This document shows, piece by piece, positions 32,001 to 39,139 of a stretch of 40,370 nt of DNA. A program made the translations under genes and the position numbers. Position 1 is the first letter of the stretch. Each line of letters starts with the position of its first letter. The DNA is from a virus: positions 1 through 40,370 of IMG/VR virus record IMGVR_UViG_3300046804_000438. One strand, 5' to 3'. The notes under the pieces were generated by a model that was not told the origin of the DNA, made no database searches, and saw nothing but the letters and a program-made list of their open reading frames with translations.

Positions 32001-34477
32001 GCATTAGCGTTACCAGTTACGGATAGAACACCCGATGCTACTAAGTTAGCACCTGAAATGTTACCTGATGCAACAACAGTTACACCTGTCATTGTTGTAG
32101 CGCCGATATTACCGACGTTAGCGTTACCTGTTACACTCAATGTACCCGGGGTAGACAAGTTACCACCAGTCAATGTGTTGATAGCTACTAAGTTGTTAGC
32201 GTTAACGTTTGCTGTATTAGCGTTGATGTTACCTGTTGCTGTAATAGTACCAGGTGTTAATAAGTTACCGACGTTCGCTGTACCTGCAACGTTTGCACCG
32301 CCTGTAGATACAATACTTGCGCCTTGCACACCACTTGTTGTTACAAAGTTACCACCAATACTGATGTTAGTGCCTGCACCACCTTGAATGTTGCCAGTAG
32401 CAACAATAATACCTGTGCTTAAGTTACCAGTACTTGCATTACCTGTTACTGATAGAATACCACCAGTACTGATGTTAGCACCGTCTAAGTTACCACGGGC
32501 TGATAAGTCTAGTGTTGTTAATTTTGTTGTTACATTGACATTAGCAGTTGTTACATTACCACCACTGATATCAGTACCGTTGATGTTTGCGCCACCTGCC
32601 AAGTTAGCAGTACCCAATACTCTGATGATACCGCTAGCAAGTAAGTTAGCACCCGATACATTACCTGATACAGAAACTACTGCACCGTTCAATGCTGTTG
32701 TTGTAATGTTACCTACACTTGCGTTACCTTGAACTTGTAAGAAACCGTTTGTAACTAAGTTAGCACCTCTGATAGTACCTGTTGCGCTAACAGTACCTAG
32801 TGCTGTCAATACTTGTGTACCACCGAATGTTCCAGTGTAAGTACTTGCAGTTACAATTGTAAATGATGTTGCTGATGGAACTGTTTCAATTGCCCAGTTA
32901 CCGTTTGGTTCACTTGTAGGACCTGCTAATGTAGGACCAGTGATACCACTCAATGTTACTTCATTACCAACTGCTAGTCCGTGTGCGGCTGCTGTGTTAA
33001 CTGTAATTCTTGTACCTGCATATGTAATAGGATTACTTGCAGCCAATGCAATTGTTCTACTTGCTGATTCTACACGACCGACGTTTGCTGCCACTGTAGC
33101 AAACATAATGCCGGCAGCAGTTAAGTTACCACTCGTTACATTACCTGTAATAGACAACAAACTTGTTGTTCTATTATATGACATGCCGCTATGGGTGTTT
33201 GCTAGACCACCGTCGTTGAATACAACATATGTGTTTTGTCCAGGGATACTAATGTTACCACTGATGTTACCACTGATGTTACCGTTAACATTACCTGATA
33301 CATTACCAGTGATGTTACCTGATACATTACCTAACAAGTTACCACTCATCGTAGTAGCAGTGAATGTAGTGACACTCATGTTAGGTGCAGTCAAGTTACC
33401 AGTTAATGTGATGTTGCCACCTTCCATTGTACCTGATACTTGTAGACCGTCTAGTAGACCAACTTTACGAATGTTAGGTTGATTACTTGCATCTGCTGTG
33501 ATTTGTGCTGTTACATAAGTTGCGCTGATGTTACCGATGTTGGCGTTACCATCAACGTTCAATAATAATAGATTACCTAGACTTGTGATGTTTGGTTGAG
33601 CACTTGCTGTAACTGTCACTGAGTTTGCGGCTGTACCAACTAAGTTACCGATAACATTACCGGTTACATTACCTAGCAAGTTACCTGCAACTGTAGGAGC
33701 ATTTAATGTTCCTGCAACTTGCAATGATGTTAATGTACCGACTGATGTAATGTTAGGCTGAGCACTAGCACTAACTGTACTTGCGTTAGCTGCTGGGCCT
33801 AAGAATGTACCTTGGAAATAGTTCGCACTGACTAAGTTACCACCGTCAACGTTTCGTGCTGTAATGTTACCCACAACACTGAATGCACCAGTCAATGATA
33901 GTGTCGTGCCTGTATATACTAAGTTAGAAGCAGCACCGACGTTGCCTCTGTTATTGAATAGAATCTGTGTATTAGAACCAGGGGCAGTAAATGTACCTGA
34001 AATTTGTCCGCCAACAACGTTACCTGCAAATGAACTTGCAGTGATGTTACCTGTTACTGCTAAGTTAGTTAGTGTACCGACGCTAGTGATATATGGCTGA
34101 GCACCTGTTCTGATTGTACCACTTAAGTTAGTTGCTGAAACGTTACCAGTAGTAACGTTAGGGCTCAATGTAATTACGAATGGAGTATTGTAGCTACTTA
34201 CTGTAGCCGTGTTACTAGTACCTGCAACGCCGGCAGCTACAAACAATCCAGGACCAGTCTGAATTGTGATATTTGATATGTTTGCTGATACAACTACGTT
34301 ACCGGTTGTTCTATTTTGAGTTAAACCGGGTCCTGTTTGCAATGATTGAACACCTGTATTAAGTGTTGCTGAATACAAATCAGTGAAGTTATTCTGTACC
34401 TTGGCAAAGGCTGCTCGTATAGGATCGGCAGCTGGATCGTTAGGGAATGCGCCGAAGTCAATTATTTGTTGTGCCAT
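29036..34477 (-). CDS. Giant 1813-residue repeat protein, probable long tail fibre
   Basis: The N-terminus (FPNDPAADPIRAAFAKVQNNF) is a virion-docking type segment. From about residue 65 to 1700 the protein is built of Gly/Asn/Thr/Val/Ala-rich repeats: about 17 copies of G-[NT]-A-x-x-G-N-[ILV], alternating with VxATGN and SGANLVASG-like units, consistent with a beta-helical shaft. Three domains of about 85-100 residues with the motif T-[AT]-A-H-G-x-x-x-G-x-E interrupt it (coding roughly 32800-33060, 30690-30960 and 29860-30130). The last 100 residues are a cap-like domain ending WYTMTAVYG. Its composition differs sharply from its neighbours, with almost no Cys or Trp. A late box at 34500-34507 drives it; AAGGTG is 10 bases from ATG. 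No signal peptide. Confidence 0.85.
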   Translation of the reverse strand: MAQQIIDFGAFPNDPAADPIRAAFAKVQNNFTDLYSATLNTGVQSLQTGPGLTQNRTTGNVVVSANISNITIQTGPGLFVAAGVAGTSNTATVSSYNTPFVITLSPNVTTGNVSATNLSGTIRTGAQPYITSVGTLTNLAVTGNITASSFAGNVVGGQISGTFTAPGSNTQILFNNRGNVGAASNLVYTGTTLSLTGAFSVVGNITARNVDGGNLVSANYFQGTFLGPAANASTVSASAQPNITSVGTLTSLQVAGTLNAPTVAGNLLGNVTGNVIGNLVGTAANSVTVTASAQPNITSLGNLLLLNVDGNANIGNISATYVTAQITADASNQPNIRKVGLLDGLQVSGTMEGGNITLTGNLTAPNMSVTTFTATTMSGNLLGNVSGNITGNVSGNVNGNISGNISGNISIPGQNTYVVFNDGGLANTHSGMSYNRTTSLLSITGNVTSGNLTAAGIMFATVAANVGRVESASRTIALAASNPITYAGTRITVNTAAAHGLAVGNEVTLSGITGPTLAGPTSEPNGNWAIETVPSATSFTIVTASTYTGTFGGTQVLTALGTVSATGTIRGANLVTNGFLQVQGNASVGNITTTALNGAVVSVSGNVSGANLLASGIIRVLGTANLAGGANINGTDISGGNVTTANVNVTTKLTTLDLSARGNLDGANISTGGILSVTGNASTGNLSTGIIVATGNIQGGAGTNISIGGNFVTTSGVQGASIVSTGGANVAGTANVGNLLTPGTITATGNINANTANVNANNLVAINTLTGGNLSTPGTLSVTGNANVGNIGATTMTGVTVVASGNISGANLVASGVLSVTGNANAGNIGTRNIVATGDINASTGTLLSNVANANVVNAGNVLSGNIFANSGLIRALNHTVTGQATLLHVAASGAASFTGATFSVTGEATLGEVSSVGNVTSSANIQAANLVATNTLTGGNLTTPGVLSVSGNANTGNIGTQHVVASGNVSASGALSVSGNANVANVGTLHVVATGNLYANGGALFANVANANTINAGNLATTGNLYANTGLLQALNSNVTGQLNTLHIAGTGNVNFTNAAASFTVAANANIGNIASVMHIVSTGNISAAGGLITALNSNVTGTHTANLLQVTTDATISGNSTHGNIESLGILNVRGNANIGNVGMTHIVATGNANISGAIRVNGTANVGNLSFPPTASIALTSVTYTGTTVTVTTTAAHGLAAGNEIVLAGLTASTNSPNGIFLVATVPSSTTFTYTASAAPTGTLNFASATLTVRPLITSQGSGIFNGRLVVGGDASLGNIPSVMHITASGNVQAAFMSSGNANISSNLNVAGTANLNNVNMTGVLGTTGGANFGSGNAIFYANGQANLSGNLGAPHVFVSGNVEGGVVKSSGIMFATGNITGGNLVTNGILSVTGNASVGNITTRDINGTLLSVSGNVSGSNLVASGALSVAGTANVGNLNLPSTLVGISSVSYSGTTITVVTTTAHGASVGTEFTLTGITTNGTNPPNVNAGGNPGWFTVTSVTNSTTFVFTAAVAPTGTLNSSAGSLNIRPFLISTGSATYGGNLTATGVVVAGAFTGVGSGLTSLNASAITSGTISSSLIPTLNQNTTGSAGTVSASSQPNITSVGTLLSLAVGSSGVNLYANGAANFSGNLNASYISANGSLLTSINGSNVSKVGSAGTADTSSTVSSSAQPNITSVGTLTGLSISGSISSVTNITASGFVMHSAGVGIAATGATQGTAAALTKQINVVTTSTPSVNEGVMLPAGSAGMTCIIINTASANIKVYPTSGSIIDGLAQNTSFTLGPGARLMFVATSLSQWYTMTAVYG
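29400..34100 (-). repeat. Dense coding repeats of the giant protein
   Basis: Short degenerate repeats on a theme of about 45-75 bases recur throughout, for example the GTTACCTGA-TACATTACC-like units, many near identical at 33250-33340 where six GNVSGN/GNISGN-type units run in tandem. Recombination between copies would keep frame and vary shaft length. Confidence 0.75.
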
Positions 34478-34499
34478 GTTCTAGTTACACCTTATTATG

Positions 34500-34507
34500 T
34501 ATTTATC
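34500..34507 (-). promoter_or_regulatory. Late-type promoter box for the giant repeat protein
   Basis: GATAAATA on the minus strand, 22 bases before ATG at 34477 and 23 bases after the terminator at 34531-34557, so termination and re-initiation are directly adjacent. Confidence 0.6.
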
Positions 34508-34530
34508 GTTTTGGAATAAACACTTACCCA

Positions 34531-34557
34531 AAAAATAACCCGGCGAACCGGGTTATT
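34531..34557 (-). terminator. Rho-independent terminator with TTCG loop
   Basis: Minus strand: a perfect 10-base stem AATAACCCGG/CCGGGTTATT (34548-34557, 34534-34543) with a TTCG tetraloop, followed by a run of T. It ends the gene at 34575-36947. Confidence 0.9.
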
Positions 34558-34574
34558 AAAAATGCGGATTTTTA

Positions 34575-36947
34575 TTATTTGATTCCGCTTAACTTTTTCC
34601 AGTCGTTAATCATGTTACTTTCTGCAACACGAACGGGGTTACCGACTGCTTGTGAATGTTTGACACGGTGCATATCATTGCCCATTGACAACAATGCCTT
34701 CAATTTAGCCATTTCTTCATCTGGCTCGTTAGCATAGTTTTCTTCTACATGCTCATGGTCGCATCCGCATGGAGATTTACCGCATGCATCGCAAGCATCT
34801 TCACCTTCACGAACTTTTTCCATGTCTCCGTCATTGTCTAAATCAGCTTGTTCTTTGCCTTGAGCACGTGCTTTAGCTAGGTTACCAGTAAACATGTTAC
34901 CTTCTTCCATATCATCTTCTTCTAGTGAAGATGTATCTTTGTACTCTTTGTCGCCTAATTTGAATTCGCCACCTTGTTTAGTTTGAGCTAATTTACCTGT
35001 AAAAGCATTACCTTCATCAGTTTGTTCTTCTTCACCTGATTCTTCTTCTGAACCTTGCTCTTCACCTGATTCTTCTGAACCTTCTTCATCTTCGTAGTCT
35101 TGACCATGTTCTTCTTCACCACCATCTGCTGGTTCTAAAGTACCTGGTTGCTCACCACCTTGTTCTTGTCCTGGCTCGCCGCTTTGTTCAATGCCAGTCA
35201 TTTTCTTAATCAATGACATGATATCGTCATCTACATCAGCTACTTCTGGGCTAGCTTCTGGCTCTGTACCGTGACCTTCTGGCTCTTCACCATGTGCTGC
35301 CATTGGTGCACCATAGTTACTAGTTGGTTGCTCACTGCCACCGAATACGCCTAGACCAGCTTGACGCAATACTTGTAACAATTGCTGTGCATCTGCATCA
35401 CTAGCTGTTACTGATACTGAATCAGGTGAACCTTGTTGACCTTGGCTAGAAGATACAGTGATACCTTCAGTTAATAAACCATTAAGCTGCTTTTCCCAGC
35501 CTTCTACTTGAATATCTTTCATATCTGTACCTTCAAATGTTTTCTTAGGAGCTACTAAGTTCTTAATGAAGCTGCCTGCTTTTTGTGCACCAGAGATTGC
35601 TCTGTCTGTTGTTGCTTGAATTGGATCTACTTTCCATGGAGTAGGTTTCTGTGCTGGATCAACAGCAACAAACTTACTTGGCTTTGAATCCATACCATGT
35701 GTTGTGAAGTCTTGAATAGCACCTTCATCTGCAATTTTCTTCTTAGCGTGACCGTGCACCTTTAAGAATGCTTCTAGCTTCTCACTGCAATGACCAGTGT
35801 TAACAAAGTTTTCAATGTCATCTTGCAATTCAGCTAACATTTCTTGTGCTTCTGCTTGTGCTTCTTGTGACATTTCGTTGAAACTTAGGCTTTCTTCAAG
35901 TTTACCTTGTTTAACTAATTTAGCTTTAACTGCACCTGCTACACGTTCACCGGCTTCTTTACTACCGTATTCTTTAGCGGCTTTGTCAGCAATCTTTTTA
36001 AAGTTCTTACCTGGCTTACCTTCGTCTTTGCCTTCTTTCATTTGTTGACCGATGTTCAATGTACCTCTTTCAGAAGCGGTTTTCATTACTGATGCTGTCT
36101 GTGCATCTGCTGTGCCTACAACTTCACCTTCTGGGTCAATAATTTGACTTGCTCCTGGCATTGGCTTGATTGTTAATTCTTCTTCATCCAAACTTTCATT
36201 GGCTTGATATTGTGCTAATAATGCATTTGTGCCTTCTAATTGCTTTTGCATTTGTAGCATTGGGCTGTCACCATACTTTTGGTCAACTTGTTGTCTAAGT
36301 TGTTGCAATTGTTGTTTGAACTGTGGGTTAGCTTTAGCGAATGCATCAGCCTTAGCGTCAACTTGACTTTGTGCTCTGTGCAACTGAGAGAAAGAACTAC
36401 CACCTACGCCGCCACCGCCGGCTGCTGCACCGTACTCAGCACCATGTTGATTAACACCTGCTTGAGTTCCCATCATACCGCCTAATGCAGTAGCACCGAT
36501 TGCTGCCGCTGTACCAAGACTTGCTAATTTAGATTTCCAACCTTCTTCAAGCATTTCGTCTGTTACTTCAATGCCCTTAGACTCTAGGAAGTTACGGTAG
36601 TCTTGTTTGAATTTTACTTCTTTATCTTTTTCTTCAATGTATTCTTTTAGTGAATGCTTCTTTGAAACAGTACCAACCTTACCGCTTGGCTTTTTGCTAC
36701 CAAATGCGGAGCTTAATGCTGATGTATCAAACTTAGCACCTTCACCACCATCCTTCTTAGGACGACCACGACCCTTTTTAGGTTCGTCTTTCTTGGCAGT
36801 AGCTTCTTTATCTACTTTACCAACTCTATGTCCATACTGGTCACGAACGTCTTCCTTGCCGTAACTTGTACCATAAGTACCTTTATGAACTGTACCTTCT
36901 GCTTCTGAGATGGTATTAAATGATTGTAATAGGCTCCTGAAATCCAT
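34575..36947 (-). CDS. Large acidic virion/core-type protein with AT-hook-like and Cys/His motifs
   Basis: 790 residues, family unknown. In order: a Lys-rich start with GRGRPKK (59-65), an AT-hook-like DNA-binding motif; a hydrophobic Gly/Ala segment (about 141-160) that could be a membrane span or a collapsed helix; a Gln-rich coiled-coil region (about 195-250); several KxxxEYGSKEAGERVAGAVKAKL-like helical units; an extremely acidic Glu/Gly/Ser stretch (about 590-660); two GN[AM]FTG[KN]LA repeats; then a Cys/His cluster CxxC-x4-CxC-x-HxH (719-733) able to bind zinc. A calcium-loop-like DLDNDGDME lies just before it. The mix suggests an internal virion or prohead-core protein contacting DNA; this is inference. 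AAGGAAAC precedes the ATG. Confidence 0.75.
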   Translation of the reverse strand: MDFRSLLQSFNTISEAEGTVHKGTYGTSYGKEDVRDQYGHRVGKVDKEATAKKDEPKKGRGRPKKDGGEGAKFDTSALSSAFGSKKPSGKVGTVSKKHSLKEYIEEKDKEVKFKQDYRNFLESKGIEVTDEMLEEGWKSKLASLGTAAAIGATALGGMMGTQAGVNQHGAEYGAAAGGGGVGGSSFSQLHRAQSQVDAKADAFAKANPQFKQQLQQLRQQVDQKYGDSPMLQMQKQLEGTNALLAQYQANESLDEEELTIKPMPGASQIIDPEGEVVGTADAQTASVMKTASERGTLNIGQQMKEGKDEGKPGKNFKKIADKAAKEYGSKEAGERVAGAVKAKLVKQGKLEESLSFNEMSQEAQAEAQEMLAELQDDIENFVNTGHCSEKLEAFLKVHGHAKKKIADEGAIQDFTTHGMDSKPSKFVAVDPAQKPTPWKVDPIQATTDRAISGAQKAGSFIKNLVAPKKTFEGTDMKDIQVEGWEKQLNGLLTEGITVSSSQGQQGSPDSVSVTASDADAQQLLQVLRQAGLGVFGGSEQPTSNYGAPMAAHGEEPEGHGTEPEASPEVADVDDDIMSLIKKMTGIEQSGEPGQEQGGEQPGTLEPADGGEEEHGQDYEDEEGSEESGEEQGSEEESGEEEQTDEGNAFTGKLAQTKQGGEFKLGDKEYKDTSSLEEDDMEEGNMFTGNLAKARAQGKEQADLDNDGDMEKVREGEDACDACGKSPCGCDHEHVEENYANEPDEEMAKLKALLSMGNDMHRVKHSQAVGNPVRVAESNMINDWKKLSGIK

Positions 36948-36956
36948 ATCGTTTCC

Positions 36957-37169
36957 TTATTTTCTTCTATCTAATTTATCTTCAATACGACTGAGTTGTT
37001 TTGCCATCTCAGCCATTTGGTCTTTGATACCTTCTTGTCTAACACTATTGATAGTCAATTTGTTATCAACTTCCTTAATCTTACCGTCAATGGTGAGGTA
37101 TCCACCTCCACCAATTCCACATGCAGTAAGAACAATCCAACTCAATTGTTTTGCTGTGAAGTCAACCAT
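36957..37169 (-). CDS. Small membrane protein with C-terminal coiled coil
   Basis: 70 residues with ATG at 37169, one base after the upstream stop; a longer reading from 37292 would overlap the upstream gene by 122 bases and is rejected. A single hydrophobic span (about 9-27, WIVLTACGIGGGGYL) is followed by a charged helix with heptad pattern (IKDQMAEMAKQLSRIEDKL). This layout is seen in small phage lysis, anti-holin or tail-associated proteins, but no family can be named. It has no Cys in the coil and one in the membrane span. Confidence 0.65.
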   Translation of the reverse strand: MVDFTAKQLSWIVLTACGIGGGGYLTIDGKIKEVDNKLTINSVRQEGIKDQMAEMAKQLSRIEDKLDRRK

Positions 37170-37170
37170 T

Positions 37171-37779
37171 TTATACGCTTGCTCCAGTTGTTGGCTTAGG
37201 AGGCATATTAATTTTACTGAATGGGCTCTTTGTCTGTATACCTTCTTTGGTCTTGTTGACATCTTTTGGTGCGGGCTTTCCTGCGAATGCATAATCGATG
37301 CTAGGCTTTGTAGGTACTACTTTATCTAAGTATTGTTTAGCGTAATCTTCGCCAGCCTGCTTACCGTTATCTGCTAATTCTTCTTGATTTAGCAATGCTT
37401 CTTTTTTCTCGCCATCCATCTGATTTGCATACTTGTCATTTTCTGCATTCAAGCTGTCATTAAAATCTGTTGTTAAAGCACGAATTCTATTGATATTGAA
37501 TCCTTGTTGTTGAGCAATCTGCTGAATCATTGGTTCAGTAGCTGGATATCTAAATTCTGCTTTGATGATTGTAACACTCTGATTAGGCTCAGCATCAGTG
37601 AAACCATATGGGTTCTTCTGAATAGGCGTAGTCTTTGGTTCTTCAATCTTTACAGGATCGAATTTGCTCAAGTTGTGCTTGAATAGTTCTAAGAAGTTCT
37701 TGTCAACATCACCCAAGATTTTAATCGTGTAGTGATATGTACGAGCACTTTCAGTTAAGTAATGTCGAAGGCTTTTCAT
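37171..37779 (-). CDS. Unknown 202-residue protein in the virion gene block
   Basis: An alpha/beta N-terminal half (RTYHYTIKILGDVDKNF; QSVTIIKAEFRYPATEPMIQQIAQQQ) followed by a charged, probably disordered second half with many Lys, Pro and Asn, ending in KINMPPKPTT. Its start, MKSLRHYLTESA, resembles the starts of other T4-like structural proteins. I recognise no domain; it may be a prohead or neck-associated protein by position. AGGAAT before the ATG and late box at 37799-37806. Confidence 0.72.
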   Translation of the reverse strand: MKSLRHYLTESARTYHYTIKILGDVDKNFLELFKHNLSKFDPVKIEEPKTTPIQKNPYGFTDAEPNQSVTIIKAEFRYPATEPMIQQIAQQQGFNINRIRALTTDFNDSLNAENDKYANQMDGEKKEALLNQEELADNGKQAGEDYAKQYLDKVVPTKPSIDYAFAGKPAPKDVNKTKEGIQTKSPFSKINMPPKPTTGASV

Positions 37780-37797
37780 TGTGTTATTCCTATTATA

Positions 37798-38289
37798 TTA
37801 TTTATCACTAGTGGATTTTTTTGCAAGGATGGTTTTTAGTAGTTCATTTCTGTCTACTAACGACCCTTCACCCAACGGGATATTTTCAATTTCTTCTTCT
37901 TTGCCAGCTTTCTTAGCATCTAAGCTAGCTTTTTTCAATTGTAAATCAAGCATTTTTAGCTTTTTGTTAATCTTTGCTGTCTTTGCTGTGATAGCATGTC
38001 CAAGCATACTACTTGCACTATTGAAGATTTCACTGGCGAAACGACTGTCAACTTGCATTCCCAAGTCCATCAAGTCTTTGTAACTTTCAGTAGCCATCTG
38101 TGCTAGACTGTCCATTTCAGTGTCACTTGCTTCTAGACCACGAACTTGTGGTAATGCATTCTCAATCTTTTCTAATGTTGAGTATGCTTCTTGCGTTACT
38201 TCAAACGCTTGTTCTGCTTGTAATTCATGTGGCTCACTTGTCTGCTCATCTTCTGGCAGTTCAAATAATTCACTGAGTTTCTTGGTCAT
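37798..38289 (-). CDS. Small terminase subunit-like protein (T4 gp16 type)
   Basis: 163 residues. The centre, LAQMATESYKDLMDLGMQVDSRFASEIF followed by SSMLGHAITAKTAKINKKLKMLDLQLKKA, is a pair of long helices with a short turn, matching the coiled-coil core of T4-type gp16 small terminases; the acidic N-terminus and basic, helical C-terminus also fit. gp16 regulates genome recognition by the large terminase gp17 during packaging. gp17 itself is not in the window, and gp16 usually precedes it, so the assignment rests on fold pattern and place in a head-gene block, not on synteny. AGGA lies in the loop of a hairpin before ATG. Confidence 0.55.
   Translation of the reverse strand: MTKKLSELFELPEDEQTSEPHELQAEQAFEVTQEAYSTLEKIENALPQVRGLEASDTEMDSLAQMATESYKDLMDLGMQVDSRFASEIFNSASSMLGHAITAKTAKINKKLKMLDLQLKKASLDAKKAGKEEEIENIPLGEGSLVDRNELLKTILAKKSTSDK
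37799..37806 (-). promoter_or_regulatory. Late-type promoter box for the 202-residue gene
   Basis: GATAAATA on the minus strand, 19 bases before ATG at 37779, overlapping the 3' end of the gp16-like gene. No clear inverted repeat. Confidence 0.55.
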
Positions 38290-38290
38290 G

Positions 38291-38318
38291 CTACTATCCT
38301 ATAATAGTAGTATTTATT
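38291..38318 (-). promoter_or_regulatory. Late box next to a hairpin presenting the ribosome site
   Basis: AATAAATA (38311-38318, minus) is immediately followed by a perfect stem CTACTAT/ATAGTAG (38304-38310, 38291-38297) with loop TATAGG. The AGGA site for ATG at 38289 spans the loop and right arm. A transcript starting at the expected distance would begin at about the end of the left arm. Confidence 0.62.
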
Positions 38319-38754
38319 ACTTGCGTCTGCCGGAATGAAAAAGGTCATCTTCTGTGATGACTCTGAATGTGAATCCGTTTTGTGTACAGTATGCTTTTGC
38401 GCTTGCCCATTTGGCATGATTGACTGCTACTACTGCTCTGTCTCGTGCCGACGCTACACGACTTTCAATAAGACTTTGCTTTTTAGGTTTGATTTCAATG
38501 ACTTCAGCAATTTGCTTGCCATGTTTGTTTTGATATACTACAAAGAAGTCAGGAATATAGTTGGATCGTTTTCCTGTTACAGGATTAATATAGGGTACAA
38601 CGATTGCTTCACTTGCCCATTTCAACACTGCCTTGTTATTGTCACAGAATTGCATGAAAGTAAACTCCCATCCTGAACGATATTTAGGCTTATGATTACC
38701 TATATACTTGTCAGGATTCTTTACTTCATATATACCCTGTGCCCAGTTAGCCAT
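38317..38754 (-). CDS. 4: Head completion nuclease (T4 gp4-like)
   Basis: 145 residues with clear similarity to T4 gp4 (about 150): MANWAQGIYEVKNPDKYIG, YRSGWEFTFMQFCDNN, KWASEAIVVPYINPVTGK then YIPDFFV. The PD-(D/E)xK nuclease motif is complete: Glu30, Asp69 in PDF, Glu87 and Lys89 in IEIK. gp4 acts at the last step of head maturation, trimming DNA and allowing tail joining. The gene overlaps the stop of the 120-residue gene by one base and the gp16-like gene follows after 27 bases. Confidence 0.92.
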   Translation of the reverse strand: MANWAQGIYEVKNPDKYIGNHKPKYRSGWEFTFMQFCDNNKAVLKWASEAIVVPYINPVTGKRSNYIPDFFVVYQNKHGKQIAEVIEIKPKKQSLIESRVASARDRAVVAVNHAKWASAKAYCTQNGFTFRVITEDDLFHSGRRK

Positions 38755-39116
38755 TATACCACCACGTTTCTTTGTACGTTCTCGTTAGGAATAGGTGTTG
38801 CGCTTATTCCGTATAATGTAGTCTTGCTCTTTAAGCTGTTAAGATAATAAGCCATCAATGCGGTAGTTTCTAATTTACTAGTGCCTTGAATGTATCCCAA
38901 CAATGTCTGTGCGTTTTCACCCGTGATACTAGCTATGCGAAAGAGCATAGTAGTGAAGTTATCTGCTGTGTCACTATTATCTGATACTGACATGAAATAG
39001 GATCTTACAATCTCATATTCATTAGCATTAATATTAATTTCAAAATTATAAAAACTGTCGAATACTCGTACAGTTTTATCTAAGTTTGTTCTTGGTCCGT
39101 CTACGATTTGTGCCAT
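38754..39116 (-). CDS. Small virion-associated protein candidate
   Basis: 120 residues, mixed alpha/beta: a start MAQIVDGPRTNLDKTVRVFDSFYNF, a helix around NEYEIVRSYFMS, and a NAQTLLGYIQ helix in the middle. I recall similar short proteins between gp54-like and gp4-like genes in T4-like phages, with no settled function. GAGG lies five bases before ATG in the loop of a hairpin whose other side overlaps the late box at 39132-39139. One-base overlap with the gp4 gene. Confidence 0.72.
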   Translation of the reverse strand: MAQIVDGPRTNLDKTVRVFDSFYNFEININANEYEIVRSYFMSVSDNSDTADNFTTMLFRIASITGENAQTLLGYIQGTSKLETTALMAYYLNSLKSKTTLYGISATPIPNENVQRNVVV

Positions 39117-39139
39117 ATATACCTCGTAGTATATTTATT
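39117..39139 (-). promoter_or_regulatory. Late box overlapping a hairpin around the ribosome site
   Basis: AATAAATA (39132-39139, minus) overlaps the left arm of ATATAC/GTATAT (39129-39134, 39117-39122), loop TACGAG. The GAGG site straddles loop and right arm, five bases before ATG at 39116. Confidence 0.58.

Noticed and set aside
29115-33482. Long plus-strand open frames opposite the giant repeat gene
   Set aside because: They are shadows of the biased codons (Gly/Asn/Thr/Val) on the minus strand: Leu/Pro/Val-rich nonsense without ribosome sites or known motifs.
29400-34100. CRISPR-like array in the giant repeat region
   Set aside because: The repeats are degenerate, in frame, have no constant-length unique spacers and lie within one long coding sequence.
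36957-37292. The longer 111-residue reading of the small membrane protein
   Set aside because: The extra 41 residues overlap the upstream gene by 122 bases in another frame and lack a ribosome site; ATG at 37169 lies one base after the upstream stop.
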